Shown here: one piece after another, positions 16,920-25,397 of the stretch
Layout: the number at the start of each line of letters is the position of its first letter
Position numbering within the stretch: the stretch's first letter is position 1
IMG/VR virus record: IMGVR_UViG_3300049911_000129
Location: 35,995 to 99,994 of that record
Source: a virus
Length of the DNA: 64,000 nt
Reading direction: 5' to 3' (one strand)
The notes under the pieces: model-generated
Seen by the model: only the letters and a program-made list of their open reading frames with translations
Database searches by the model: none
What the model was told of the DNA's origin: nothing
Program-made: the position numbers and the translations under genes

Positions 16920-17969
16920 ATGTTCGGTAGAGGCGGTAAGGGCTATCCGGACGACAAGGGCTACCCGGGAGATATTCACGGGCGCGACATAGACATAGAG
17001 GCGACCCGAGAGAGGCTTGGCGAGGAGGTTGATCGCGCCAACGATGGGCGGGTGCTGCAGATCGCGCACCACCTGGGCATAGCCCCGGCGTACGTGGAGC
17101 CGCCATGCTATTGTCATACACGCAGTTGCGCTTGCTGCTGCCACCCGCAGTGTGGGCGGTGTTGCGCCTGCAGCAACGACAAGCGCCCGGACTTCGGGAA
17201 GAAGCAGGTCCGGTGCCTCTGCCAGGTGGTGAGGGGCCAGCAGTATCGGCTGATGCACATCAAGTACGGCGATCACGGTGTTGTGACCGCGACGAGCGGT
17301 CCGTACATACGCAGCGGGTCGTGGTGGTTTGACGTGGTGACCTCAAGCGGGTACCACGACCGCCACTCGCTAGTGGACCACAGCGTCGTCCCGATCGTGC
17401 GGGGCCGTTGGAACGAGTCCAACTGGTTGGAGTTCGTCCAGCATGAGACACCCGACGACAAGGGTCGGGCAACCCCGGGCACGCTCTGGCTGTACAAAAA
17501 GTACGCAGAGGCGTTGGCACGGCTCAATGACTGTTGCCGGCGATGTGGGTGCGAGTGCCTGCCGTGCGGGTGCTGTGGCGACCGCTGCTGCCTGTGCTAC
17601 GTGCGGCATGACCGCTGCTATGGCGAGTGCTGCAACGGGCCGAACCAGGCAGCGCGCACGAACTACGGGCCGTGCCACGTTCGGTGCCTCTGCCAGGTGG
17701 TGAGGGGCCAGCGCTACCGGCTGCACTTCCAAGGTCTGGGGACCAAGTTGGTGACCGCGACGAGCGGTCCCTACGAGCGCGACGGGTCGCTGTGGTTCGA
17801 TGCCTGGTACAACGACTGCGGATTCAAGCGTGAGTGCAAGTACTCGCTCGCGGACCTCGGGGTCGTCCGGAGCAGGTGTGGCGCGAACAGCGGGTGGGGA
17901 GGTTGGGCGCAGGGCGACTGGATGGAACACATAGATCCGGCGCACAGCGGCTACCAACTGGACTACTAG
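16920..17969 (+). CDS. Cys-rich protein with two copies of a ~140-residue module
   Basis: 349 residues with about 35 Cys. Two modules each hold a dense Cys cluster followed by C-L-C-Q-V-V-R-G-Q-x-Y-R-L, then V-T-A-T-S-G-P-Y, then W-F-D. The duplication is also plain in DNA (17211-17240 region against 17684-17713 region). Cluster spacing suggests several zinc sites. No known family recognised. The cytoplasmic setting next to RNA ligase suggests nucleic-acid binding, but this is a guess. Confidence 0.75.
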   Translation: MFGRGGKGYPDDKGYPGDIHGRDIDIEATRERLGEEVDRANDGRVLQIAHHLGIAPAYVEPPCYCHTRSCACCCHPQCGRCCACSNDKRPDFGKKQVRCLCQVVRGQQYRLMHIKYGDHGVVTATSGPYIRSGSWWFDVVTSSGYHDRHSLVDHSVVPIVRGRWNESNWLEFVQHETPDDKGRATPGTLWLYKKYAEALARLNDCCRRCGCECLPCGCCGDRCCLCYVRHDRCYGECCNGPNQAARTNYGPCHVRCLCQVVRGQRYRLHFQGLGTKLVTATSGPYERDGSLWFDAWYNDCGFKRECKYSLADLGVVRSRCGANSGWGGWAQGDWMEHIDPAHSGYQLDY

Positions 17970-17979
17970 GATACGGTTG

Positions 17980-18423
17980 ATGGTCAAGAGCAGGGTCGAG
18001 CTCGGGGGCGATCTGGCCGAGCCGGTCTACGCGAGGTTGAAGGAGATCTTCGGCGGGCAGTACGGCGACTACGTCGTGCTGCGGCGTCGGATGCACGACC
18101 TGGCGGGGGACTTCGGCGACGCGGACATGGTCGTGGCCGTCGCGCTCGAGATAGTCGAGGTCGATGGCGCGAGGTTCTCCCCCATATCGTCCCTCGCGTT
18201 CGTGCACTTCGCGTACGTGAGGGAGAAGCTGGGCTGGCCCGACGGGTCCTGGCGCTACGTGAGGTGGCTCTCCGAAGGGGCGGGCGACGAGCGCACGGCG
18301 TCCTCCGTGGACCACTGGCTGTCGAGGTGGCGCGGCGCGTACGAGGACGGCGACCTAGATGCGCAGCTGGGGTGCGCTGCGGCGCTCGAGGGGCTGTGGT
18401 CCGAGAGGGGAGCGGTGATGTGA
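17980..18423 (+). CDS. Unknown 147-residue protein
   Basis: ATG 17980 preferred to the TTG three bases earlier. Helical N-terminal half, beta strands in the middle, helical end. No family recognised. Coupled to the next gene by a GTGA overlap. Confidence 0.65.
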   Translation: MVKSRVELGGDLAEPVYARLKEIFGGQYGDYVVLRRRMHDLAGDFGDADMVVAVALEIVEVDGARFSPISSLAFVHFAYVREKLGWPDGSWRYVRWLSEGAGDERTASSVDHWLSRWRGAYEDGDLDAQLGCAAALEGLWSERGAVM

Positions 18424-18842
18424 GCGAGCTGAGGGTCGGCTACCACTACACCCCATGCGCGATGTGGCCGCAGATAGAGCGCGACGGGCTGGTCCCGCAG
18501 CGGGTCGTCCACCCGGACATCATCAGGCAGTTCCCGAAGCTGCGGGCGACCTGGCTCTGGCCGGAGATGGAGGTTGGCGACGCCCATCTGGGGAACCTCA
18601 TGCGGCAGGTCGCGGTCCACTGCTCCACGCGCACGGTCCTCCTCGAAGTGCGATACCGATCAATTGACGTGTTCAGGCCCGACCTCATATTTGATCACAG
18701 CGCTGCGGTCGGCGCCTGGGTCTACCACGTGGCCGAACCGGGTATTCTAATAATGCGGCGGGTACCGCCGTCTCGGCTTAAGGTGCTCGGCGTATACGAC
18801 CTGGCGCTACTGTTGACGCCGTTGGAGGGGATCAGTGCCTGA
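18420..18842 (+). CDS. Conserved phage protein, possibly ADP-ribosyltransferase-like
   Basis: 140 residues from a GTG overlapping the previous TGA. Starts G-Y-H-Y-T-P...I-E-R-D-G-L-V-P, a pattern seen at the NAD-binding start of ART-like proteins. A V-L-L-E-V-R-Y strand follows, then W-V-Y-H, then R-R-V-P-P-S-R-L. No catalytic Glu can be assigned with confidence, so the ART idea is weak. Contains GGTATTCT near 18741, possibly a promoter for the helicase gene. Confidence 0.5.
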   Translation: MSELRVGYHYTPCAMWPQIERDGLVPQRVVHPDIIRQFPKLRATWLWPEMEVGDAHLGNLMRQVAVHCSTRTVLLEVRYRSIDVFRPDLIFDHSAAVGAWVYHVAEPGILIMRRVPPSRLKVLGVYDLALLLTPLEGISA

Positions 18843-20109
18843 CCTGACGCCCGCGGAAGTGGAGCGCCTCGCGCTGTCTGCAATGAGGACGGCTGACGCC
18901 GTCCAGTGGGCGCTCAAGCGCGGACTTGCCGTAGAGGCTTTCCAGACGGAGGCGGGTGCGGCCGTGTGGTCGCTGCTCAGGGAGCGGGCGCTCTCCGGCT
19001 CGCCGCTGCCGGGACCCGATGACTTGAGGGCCCTCGGGCTGGAGCCGGCCGAGGGGGCGAGGGACTTCCAGACGTACGTCGAGGAGTTGGTCCGCGCCGG
19101 CGTGGCGAGCCAGGCGCGCGCGTCGCTGATGTCGCGGGTCCAGAAGCTGGACGAGGATCCGGAGGGTACCGTCAGGGCCATTGCGGCCGACATGGCGGGA
19201 CTGTCCCTCGGGACCGACCTCCACGTCGGCATGTCCGACAGGGACGCCGCCGACCGCCTCGTGCTGATCCGCGAGCGGGTGGAGGCGAAGTCGGCCGGGC
19301 GCTCGCTGGGCATACCGACCGGACTGCCGGTGTTCGACGACATAGGAGGCGAGTGGCGGCCGGGCGAGGTGGCGACCGTCATGGGCGCGACCGGGTCTGG
19401 AAAGAGCTTCATGCTCGTGTACTGGTGCTGCGTAGCGTACGCGGCCGGGAGGCGGGTCCTCCTGCTGTCGCCCGAGAACACGAAGACCGACATGGAGTGG
19501 CGCGTCGATGTCATTCTGTCCAGGCTCGACTCCGAGGACTGGGGGCTGACGCTGGACGACCTCAGGATGGGCACAGTGGACGTCGCGGCGTATGAGAAGT
19601 GGCTCGACAGGTTCGGGATCCGGGACGACTGGATCACTGTCGACTCCGGGGAGGGCGGCGGGGCGTTCACCGCGGACGACGTGGTGGCCCTCGCGCGCGA
19701 GCACAGGCCGGACATCCTGGCGTTGGACGGCTTCCACCTGCTGGCCGGCAAGGGCAAGAGCTGGGAGGTCATGTTCGACGCCGGCAAGAGGATCAAGGGG
19801 CTCGCCCAGGGGCTGGGGATCCCGATACTCTGCGCGACCCAGGCGACGAGGGAGGCGTCGGTCATACAGGAGGACACTCCGGAGCTGAGCCAGGCGGCCT
19901 ACGGCTACGCCATCATGGAGGACTCCAACAGGGTCGTCGGCATGGCGCGCCAGCGCGGCAACAAGGGCAGGCGCATCTTCAGGGTAACCAAGTGGAGGGA
20001 TGGCCCCGATGTCACGCAGAGGCAGTACCTGAGTTTCGACGTCAACAGGGGGATGATCAGGCAGGTTACGGCGAGGGAGGGGGCGGACGGGCAGGTTGAC
20101 TTCGTATGA
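18835..20109 (+). CDS. Replicative DNA helicase, DnaB-like
   Basis: 424 residues; GTG start overlapping the previous gene by 8 bases. N-terminal helical domain (residues 1-120), then a RecA-type ATPase: Walker A G-A-T-G-S-G-K-S at 184-191, Walker B I-L-A-L-D-G near residue 300, a Gln in C-A-T-Q-A-T, and a C-terminal R-Q-R-G-N-K-G arginine region. It unwinds the fork ahead of the PolA fusion; the primase lies 1.2 kb downstream. Confidence 0.85.
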   Translation: MPDLTPAEVERLALSAMRTADAVQWALKRGLAVEAFQTEAGAAVWSLLRERALSGSPLPGPDDLRALGLEPAEGARDFQTYVEELVRAGVASQARASLMSRVQKLDEDPEGTVRAIAADMAGLSLGTDLHVGMSDRDAADRLVLIRERVEAKSAGRSLGIPTGLPVFDDIGGEWRPGEVATVMGATGSGKSFMLVYWCCVAYAAGRRVLLLSPENTKTDMEWRVDVILSRLDSEDWGLTLDDLRMGTVDVAAYEKWLDRFGIRDDWITVDSGEGGGAFTADDVVALAREHRPDILALDGFHLLAGKGKSWEVMFDAGKRIKGLAQGLGIPILCATQATREASVIQEDTPELSQAAYGYAIMEDSNRVVGMARQRGNKGRRIFRVTKWRDGPDVTQRQYLSFDVNRGMIRQVTAREGADGQVDFV

Positions 20110-20173
20110 TGATTGCGGAAGACCGATCGAAGAATACCCGCGGGGGACGCGCGGATGACGAGGGAGGCATGAG

Positions 20174-20506
20174 ATGATGGGACCGTGTACCGGGGCGACC
20201 GGGGCGAAGGCGCCCTCATGGGAGGAGCAGCGGGAGAAGGCGGCCCTGACCGGTGAGGTGCTGCTATGCAAGGCGAAGATGCTGGTCGAGGAGGCCGGGA
20301 TACCGGGGCTCCAGATCTACACGATCACGGAGGGGCTCGAGTCGCCCGTGCTGCACAGGCGCAGCATACTGGGGCTTGTCGTAGACCAGCGGTACGGGGA
20401 CTGGGTCCTGCAGACGCTGCACGACGACGACGGCGAGGAGCGCGCGACGACCATCTCCGAGCACGAGGCGGCGGACGTCCTCCAGCAGCTACTGGAGCTG
20501 GTGTGA
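20174..20506 (+). CDS. Unknown 110-residue protein
   Basis: AGGGAGG site before tandem ATGs (20174, 20177). Helical N-terminus, beta middle (Y-T-I-T-E-G). No family recognised. Confidence 0.65.
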   Translation: MMGPCTGATGAKAPSWEEQREKAALTGEVLLCKAKMLVEEAGIPGLQIYTITEGLESPVLHRRSILGLVVDQRYGDWVLQTLHDDDGEERATTISEHEAADVLQQLLELV

Positions 20507-20721
20507 TGGCCGACCCGACGGTCGAGGACGACGTCCTCCAGCTCGGAGACGTGGAGACGAGGCGCGGGCTCTACGAGGCGATGACTACGTCGTTCGAGGC
20601 CGTGTTGGCCGCCATGCCGCACATCGGGTGCGACGCGTGCAAGGCGCCGAGGGAGGTCAAGCGGTGCAGGTGCCAGTGCCACATCGACTACTACGTGGAG
20701 GACCTGCCGCTCTATGGCTGA
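20506..20721 (+). CDS. Small Cys-rich protein (71 aa)
   Basis: TGATG overlap with the previous gene. C-terminal C-x-x-C...C-x-C-x-C-H forms a likely zinc site. No family recognised. Confidence 0.6.
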   Translation: MADPTVEDDVLQLGDVETRRGLYEAMTTSFEAVLAAMPHIGCDACKAPREVKRCRCQCHIDYYVEDLPLYG

Positions 20722-20911
20722 TCTGATAAGGGTAAAGCTAGTGAGATACGTGGACCGGAGCGCCAGGGAGTTCGTGGCCATCGTGGTGGACGAGGACCTG
20801 AGCGAGTTCGAGGGCGGCGGGTACGCCCTGGCCGGTATCGTCGAGTTCGACGTCGACGGGGACTCCATCAGGGATTTCCCGATAGACCGGACACTGGTCG
20901 AGGAGCGCTGA
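20714..20911 (+). CDS. Small acidic protein (65 aa)
   Basis: Overlaps the preceding gene by 8 bases. Beta-rich, acidic sequence. No family recognised. Confidence 0.6.
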   Translation: MADLIRVKLVRYVDRSAREFVAIVVDEDLSEFEGGGYALAGIVEFDVDGDSIRDFPIDRTLVEER

Positions 20912-20913
20912 CA

Positions 20914-21339
20914 GTGGCGGATCGGGTCAGCCAGGAGGTGAGGAGCAGGATGATGTCGCGCATACGCGGGCGAGACACCGGCCCGGAGCTGGCGGTCAGG
21001 CGTGCGCTGCACGCGTGGGGCTACCGCTTCCGGGTGTGCTGCGCCGACCTTCCGGGCAAGCCCGACATCTGCTTCCACGCCAGGAGGCACGCGGTCTTCG
21101 TGCACGGCGACTTTTGGCACAGGTGCCCAATTCATACGCATAAGAAGAGGGTCGCGTCCAACGTCAGGTTTTGGGAGGAGAAGTTCGAGAGGAACGTCGA
21201 GCGCGACGCGCGGGTCGCGGCCGAGCTCAGGGCGCTCGGCTGGACGGTGCACGTGATCTGGGAGTGCGAGGTGAAGGACAGGGGCAAGCTGCTGAAGCTG
21301 GCGGCGGCGCTGGGTCCGCCGAGGTTGCGACATGGCTAG
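20914..21339 (+). CDS. Vsr-like mismatch/nicking endonuclease
   Basis: 141 residues, the normal Vsr length. Hallmarks: M-S-R-I-R-G-R-D-T-G-P-E near the start, L-P-G-K-P-D-I with the catalytic Asp, V-F-V-H-G-D-F-W-H, H-x-C zinc-type residues, and V-I-W-E-C-E. Vsr nicks 5' of T:G mismatches that arise from deaminated methylcytosine. In a phage it may repair or cut DNA as a selfish nuclease. GTG start. Confidence 0.85.
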   Translation: MADRVSQEVRSRMMSRIRGRDTGPELAVRRALHAWGYRFRVCCADLPGKPDICFHARRHAVFVHGDFWHRCPIHTHKKRVASNVRFWEEKFERNVERDARVAAELRALGWTVHVIWECEVKDRGKLLKLAAALGPPRLRHG

Positions 21340-22294
21340 CGGGGCCGACAGGCTGCGCAAGCTGGTGGCGGCGTCGTCCGGGCCTGACGTCCTCGCGGTC
21401 CTAGAGACGCTCGGCATCGAGGTCGTGCGCGTGGAGCAGAAGAAGCGCGACCCATGGGCGATGTGCCTCTGCCCGTTCCACGACGATCATGACCCATCGT
21501 TCGCCATCGCCATCGAGAACGGTTACTGGGTGTGCTACGCCAGCTGCGGGGTAGGTCGCCTCGCCGAGCTCGTGGCGAGGGTCAAGGGGATAACGGAGGC
21601 TGAGGCCGACATCTGGCTCGGGTCGGTCAAGGCGCCGGACCCCGGCAATGAAGCGTTGAGGAAGGCCATAGTCGGAACGGGCATCGCGGTGGCGGAAGGT
21701 CCGCCGGTGATGCCGGAGTACGAGCATGGGCAGACGTACAAGTACATGGAGGGGCGTGGTTTCGAGCCTGCGACGCTGAGGGCATGGGACGTGGGGATGG
21801 ACAAGGTGCGGGCCGCTGTCGTGATGCCGATCACGTTCCGCGGCAGGATAGAGGGATTGGTGTACAGGTACGTCAACCCGCTCACGTCGCCCAAGTACGT
21901 CTACACGGCCGGCCTCAAGGCGGGTGAGGTGCTGTTCGGCTGGGACATGATACCGGACGCACCAGACGAGATAGTACTCGTCGAGGGGCCACTGGATGCC
22001 ATGTGGCTGTGGCAGTGCGGGATACCGGGGGTCGCACTGCTCGGGGCGCAGATCTCGAGGGCGCAGGCGTCGCTCATCGCCGGCCGCACGAGGGGGGCCG
22101 TGCTTGCGCTCGACATGGACGAGGCGGGTCAGAGGGGCGTGGCGCAGGCTGCGAGGCTCCTCGGCCACAGGATGCGCGTCAGGGCGGCCATCCTGCCGCC
22201 CGGCAAGAAGGATGTCCAGGAGTGCGGGTGCATAGAGCTGAAGGTCGTGGTGTCCCAGGCGGTCGACGTGGCCACAATCGGGTTCCCGAAATGA
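21332..22294 (+). CDS. DNA primase (CHC2 zinc finger plus Toprim)
   Basis: 320 residues. Zinc motif C-P-F-H...C-x-x-x-C in residues ~45-70. Toprim core L-V-E-G-P-L-D-A (catalytic Glu) near residue 215 and L-D-M-D-E-A-G near residue 262. Makes RNA primers for lagging-strand synthesis. No helicase domain; that function is in the separate gene at 18835. Confidence 0.85.
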   Translation: MASGADRLRKLVAASSGPDVLAVLETLGIEVVRVEQKKRDPWAMCLCPFHDDHDPSFAIAIENGYWVCYASCGVGRLAELVARVKGITEAEADIWLGSVKAPDPGNEALRKAIVGTGIAVAEGPPVMPEYEHGQTYKYMEGRGFEPATLRAWDVGMDKVRAAVVMPITFRGRIEGLVYRYVNPLTSPKYVYTAGLKAGEVLFGWDMIPDAPDEIVLVEGPLDAMWLWQCGIPGVALLGAQISRAQASLIAGRTRGAVLALDMDEAGQRGVAQAARLLGHRMRVRAAILPPGKKDVQECGCIELKVVVSQAVDVATIGFPK

Positions 22295-22329
22295 TGCCGC
22301 CATGTAGGCCCCCATCGCCCCCCGACTGT

Positions 22330-22340
22330 GGTATAATATG
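22330..22340 (+). promoter_or_regulatory. GGTATAAT promoter, extended -10
   Basis: TGGTATAAT (TATAAT 22332-22337) contains the TG of an extended -10 and has no -35 consensus. It lies in a 68-base gap before a new gene run. Confidence 0.6.
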
Positions 22341-22362
22341 ATAAGGAAAGGTTGGCAAGGCA

Positions 22363-23103
22363 GTGGATCTTGAAGGGAGTGGTCATGTGAGCATCCAGGT
22401 AGGCGATAAGCACAGCAACTTGCTGGGCGAGTACACGGCCGTCAAGATCGACGGGGACGATCTCTTCGTCGAGTACACCAGCAGGCCCGGCATCAGGGTC
22501 AAGACGAGCCTCGTCGTGCAGGAGCGGATAGTCGAGAACCTCGCTCGCAAGGAGATGCTGAGGACGAGGCCACCGGAGCCGTCGAGGCGGTCGCGCCGCA
22601 GTTCGACGTTCCAGCCGTTCCGCCCGGCCAAGGCCGATTGGGCGCGGACACCGCTCTACTACCGGACAGTGGGGCTCCTCGCGGCCAACGCGAGCAACTT
22701 CACGTGCGCCGTACCCCACAAGGACATCGACCGGTTCCAGGCGACGTACCGCTCGCTGACCGGAGAGACCGCCGGTTACGACACGCCGGGTATCTCTGAA
22801 CGAGACGTGACGGACATGCGCCGGGACTGGTTGAGGTACGTCTGGTTGAGCTGGAAGATCTCGTTCAACGCCGACGACCACACGGTATTCCGCATACACC
22901 TCATGAGCCAGGAGATACGCGTCGCCAACCCAGATGACGGGTACCCGACGCGGCGCCTCATATCCAACAACGCGCTGTGCTGGGAGCTGGTCGACCTGGG
23001 GTTCAGGCCGGGGCTCAAGCATCAGGACGTGGACGCGATAAGGGCGCTGGTGCCGGCGACGCAGCGGGCGGAGTTCGACCGGGGGTTGGCGGGGTACGTG
23101 TGA
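22363..23103 (+). CDS. Unknown 246-residue protein
   Basis: GTG at 22363 with AAGG upstream; another GTG at 22387 is possible. The first ~60 residues look beta-rich, a basic Ser/Arg linker follows, then a mainly helical domain with many Trp/Tyr. No family recognised. First gene of a promoter-led run with the sigma-like gene. Confidence 0.65.
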   Translation: MDLEGSGHVSIQVGDKHSNLLGEYTAVKIDGDDLFVEYTSRPGIRVKTSLVVQERIVENLARKEMLRTRPPEPSRRSRRSSTFQPFRPAKADWARTPLYYRTVGLLAANASNFTCAVPHKDIDRFQATYRSLTGETAGYDTPGISERDVTDMRRDWLRYVWLSWKISFNADDHTVFRIHLMSQEIRVANPDDGYPTRRLISNNALCWELVDLGFRPGLKHQDVDAIRALVPATQRAEFDRGLAGYV

Positions 23104-23104
23104 T

Positions 23105-23731
23105 ATGGACCCCACGGAGTTCGCCCAGCAGTACGAGCCGTTCATAGCAGCGACGGTCAGACGGTGGGGCATCCCCGGCTGCGACGACGACGACAAGCGC
23201 AGCGAGATATACCACGTGCTCGTCAAGTGCGCCAAGGGGTACGACCAGGCGTCCGGCGTCCCGTTCTTCTTCTACTTCAGGTCGGCGGTGGCCAACCACC
23301 TCGGGAAGGTGTTGACGAGGGGACTCGCCAGGCGCGGGCTGTTGGCTGAGTACAGCTCGCTGTTTCTCTGCGGCATGGGCGAGTTCTACGACGACGACCC
23401 AGAGCTCCGGCAGATCCCGGACCCCAGCCCCGGGCCGGACAGGCTCGCCGAGTCGTCAGAGTTCATGGAGAGGCTCAATAGGCTCAGCCCGGTCGCGCGC
23501 GCCTACATCAGTTGGCGCAGGCTGGGTCCACACTGCGAGCTGCGCGACCCGGTCGACATTAGACTGACTGCGGCGCAGCGCCGGACCGCCAGGGCAGAGC
23601 TCAAGAGGGAGTTGGCCGAGGAACTGCGCGAGTGGCGCAACAGCCTCAGGGTTCCGGTGGACCGCGACGGGAAGCCGGTGCGGAACGTGGCTTCGGCGGT
23701 GCGCTGGGTGCGAGCCGAGCAGATAACGTAG
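23105..23731 (+). CDS. Sigma-70-like transcription factor
   Basis: 208 residues. Residues ~8-70 follow the region 2 plan of sigma factors: an F-I-A-A-T-V-R-R-W start, an acidic D-D-D-D-K turn in place of D-D-L-x-Q-E, then G-Y-D-x-x-S-G-V-P-F-F-F-Y-F and a long helix. The rest contains a helical R-L-S-P-V-A-R-A-Y-I segment like region 4 but no clear DNA-reading helix. It may direct host RNA polymerase to phage promoters. Confidence 0.55.
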   Translation: MDPTEFAQQYEPFIAATVRRWGIPGCDDDDKRSEIYHVLVKCAKGYDQASGVPFFFYFRSAVANHLGKVLTRGLARRGLLAEYSSLFLCGMGEFYDDDPELRQIPDPSPGPDRLAESSEFMERLNRLSPVARAYISWRRLGPHCELRDPVDIRLTAAQRRTARAELKRELAEELREWRNSLRVPVDRDGKPVRNVASAVRWVRAEQIT

Positions 23732-23760
23732 AGACGGAATGGCATATAGGAGGTATCGAC

Positions 23761-24504
23761 ATGGGTGACAGGGGACTCAACTACCTGATGGGGATGCGCG
23801 ACAGGTTCGCGTACCAGGGCGGGAAGATCCGGAAGCTGTGGCTGACCGGCGACGGCGACGTGGCCAAGTTCCGGGTGCTGACCGAGGGGGACGCGATGTT
23901 CAGTCACGTCTTCCACGAAGTGAAGGTCCAGTCTACCAGGAAGGACTTCACGAAGGACGTGATCTGCTCGCGCAGGCTGGACGATGACTGGAACTTCATC
24001 GACCCGATCGAGTCGTGCGCGCAGTGCGTCGCCGGCCTGTACGTGAAGCCCAAGGCCGTGCTTTGGGTCTTCGTCGAGGCGATAGCGCACAACAGCCCGG
24101 CGCAGGACGGGAGCTGGCCGCTCGGCAAGCGCGGACTGCTGAACGTCTACATCGAGACGGTCAACGAGCTGCGCCTGTGGCTGCTTCGCGACCGGATGAT
24201 AGACACCGTCGTCAAGCGGTACGGTGAGAACGGGTCGCTCGTAGACCGCGACTGGGAGCTCGAGCGGCAGGGCGTGACTGGCAAGGGCCCGGTCTCGTAC
24301 ACGCTCATCGGAAAGGACGCGGCACCGCCGAGCGCGGCGTGCCAGAAGGCGATAGCGGAGCTGAGGCCGCTCGAGGAGGTTGTCCTCGAGGAGTTCGGAG
24401 ACCGCAAGCCGGGCGCGCCACAGCAGGCAGTCGTCGAGCCGATCGTGGGGCCGACAAACTCCTCGGGCGGCGGGACGGGCCTCGACGAGGTTACGACGTT
24501 CTGA
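23761..24504 (+). CDS. Probable single-stranded DNA-binding protein
   Basis: 247 residues; AGGAGG site decides the ATG. N-terminal OB-type pattern (R-K-L-W-L-T-G-D-G-D-V-A-K-F-R-V-L-T-E-G-D, with a later F-H-E-V), a C-x-x-C pair (about 81-84), and an acidic/aromatic tail ending D-E-V-T-T-F as in SSBs that recruit partners. Placed directly before recombination genes. Assignment rests on pattern and position. Confidence 0.55.
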   Translation: MGDRGLNYLMGMRDRFAYQGGKIRKLWLTGDGDVAKFRVLTEGDAMFSHVFHEVKVQSTRKDFTKDVICSRRLDDDWNFIDPIESCAQCVAGLYVKPKAVLWVFVEAIAHNSPAQDGSWPLGKRGLLNVYIETVNELRLWLLRDRMIDTVVKRYGENGSLVDRDWELERQGVTGKGPVSYTLIGKDAAPPSAACQKAIAELRPLEEVVLEEFGDRKPGAPQQAVVEPIVGPTNSSGGGTGLDEVTTF

Positions 24505-24950
24505 TGGCCGAGGAGCCGCTGATGGTCTCGGTCTCGCTCGGGGCCACAATCCCGACCGGCGACTACGGCAACCTGAAGCCGCAGCTGGAGATCCACAACG
24601 TGCGGCTGGACCAGCCGCTGGAGCCCCAGCTGGAGCAGGCGCTCGCGGCCGGCCGGGCGGCGTGGCTCGCCATCGATAGTGAGATAGAGGTCCGCATCAC
24701 GGAGATGCTGTCAGTCAGCGCGGGCGGGCAGGCAGGGGTCGGCGTTCGCGAGCGGCTCGCGGCTCTGGAGGCGTTCATGTCCGTGGTCGGCCCGAGCGTC
24801 AAGAACATCGCGGAGGAGGTGCGCAAGCACAAGGCCGCGCTGGAGAAGCCGAAGAAGGCGAAGAAGGCGAAGGTGAAGAAGGGGGTGGCAGTTGAGCACG
24901 GTCAGGATAGTGGAGATAGCGCACGGGAGGCCGGTGATGGACAGAGCTAA
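24504..24950 (+). CDS. Unknown 148-residue protein with Lys-rich tail
   Basis: TGATG overlap. A beta-rich start, then a long helix, then a Lys-Pro-Lys-Lys-Ala tract near residues 115-130 that could bind DNA. No family recognised; perhaps a partner of the SSB-like protein. Confidence 0.65.
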   Translation: MAEEPLMVSVSLGATIPTGDYGNLKPQLEIHNVRLDQPLEPQLEQALAAGRAAWLAIDSEIEVRITEMLSVSAGGQAGVGVRERLAALEAFMSVVGPSVKNIAEEVRKHKAALEKPKKAKKAKVKKGVAVEHGQDSGDSAREAGDGQS

Positions 24951-25197
24951 GATAGTGGGCTACAGCGACAAGGTCGGCATGGTTGGCCTGCTCGCGTTCT
25001 ACGCGTTCCACTTGTGGAACCTGCTGTGGACCAGGGAGACGGCCGGGCTGTCGCTACCGGCGTTCTCTTGCCTGCTGGTCGGGTGCGTCGCGTTCACGGT
25101 CCTCGGGGCCGCGACCGGCAAGGTCGGGCTGCTCGTGGCGAACGGCCTGGCCACGATCGTGACGACGATAACGCTGGGGTTCATTCTGTGGGCCTGA
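24892..25197 (+). CDS. Small membrane protein, PQ-loop/SemiSWEET-like
   Basis: TTG 24892 or ATG 24937 as start. Three hydrophobic segments spaced like one PQ-loop unit: first helix V-G-M-V-G-L-L-A-F-Y, loop T-R-E-T-A-G-L-S-L-P (usual form T-K-S-x-x-G-x-S), then two further helices. The first helix lacks the usual Pro-Gln. SemiSWEETs move sugars as dimers; the phage role is unknown. See also 55243. Confidence 0.5.
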   Translation: MSTVRIVEIAHGRPVMDRAKIVGYSDKVGMVGLLAFYAFHLWNLLWTRETAGLSLPAFSCLLVGCVAFTVLGAATGKVGLLVANGLATIVTTITLGFILWA

Positions 25198-25397
25198 CGC
25201 CGTTCAAGTCGCGCTGCCACTCCGACAAGTGCGACGGGCGAGAGCGGGAGTTCGAGAGGCCGCGCAAGATCATGCGCCTGTCGGACGCCGCGGTGGAGGC
25301 GCTCAAGGTCAGGTTCGCCTGCAAGGTGTGCCACGTCGACCAGGATTTCGTCATGACGCCGGCCAACGCGCTGAAGGCCGGACTGAAGAGCGTATGA
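25188..25397 (+). CDS. Small zinc-ribbon-like protein (69 aa)
   Basis: GTG overlapping the previous stop. C-H-x-x-x-C near residue 10 and C-K-V-C-H near residue 45 give a four-Cys site separated by a charged helix. No family recognised. Confidence 0.6.
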   Translation: MGLTPFKSRCHSDKCDGREREFERPRKIMRLSDAAVEALKVRFACKVCHVDQDFVMTPANALKAGLKSV

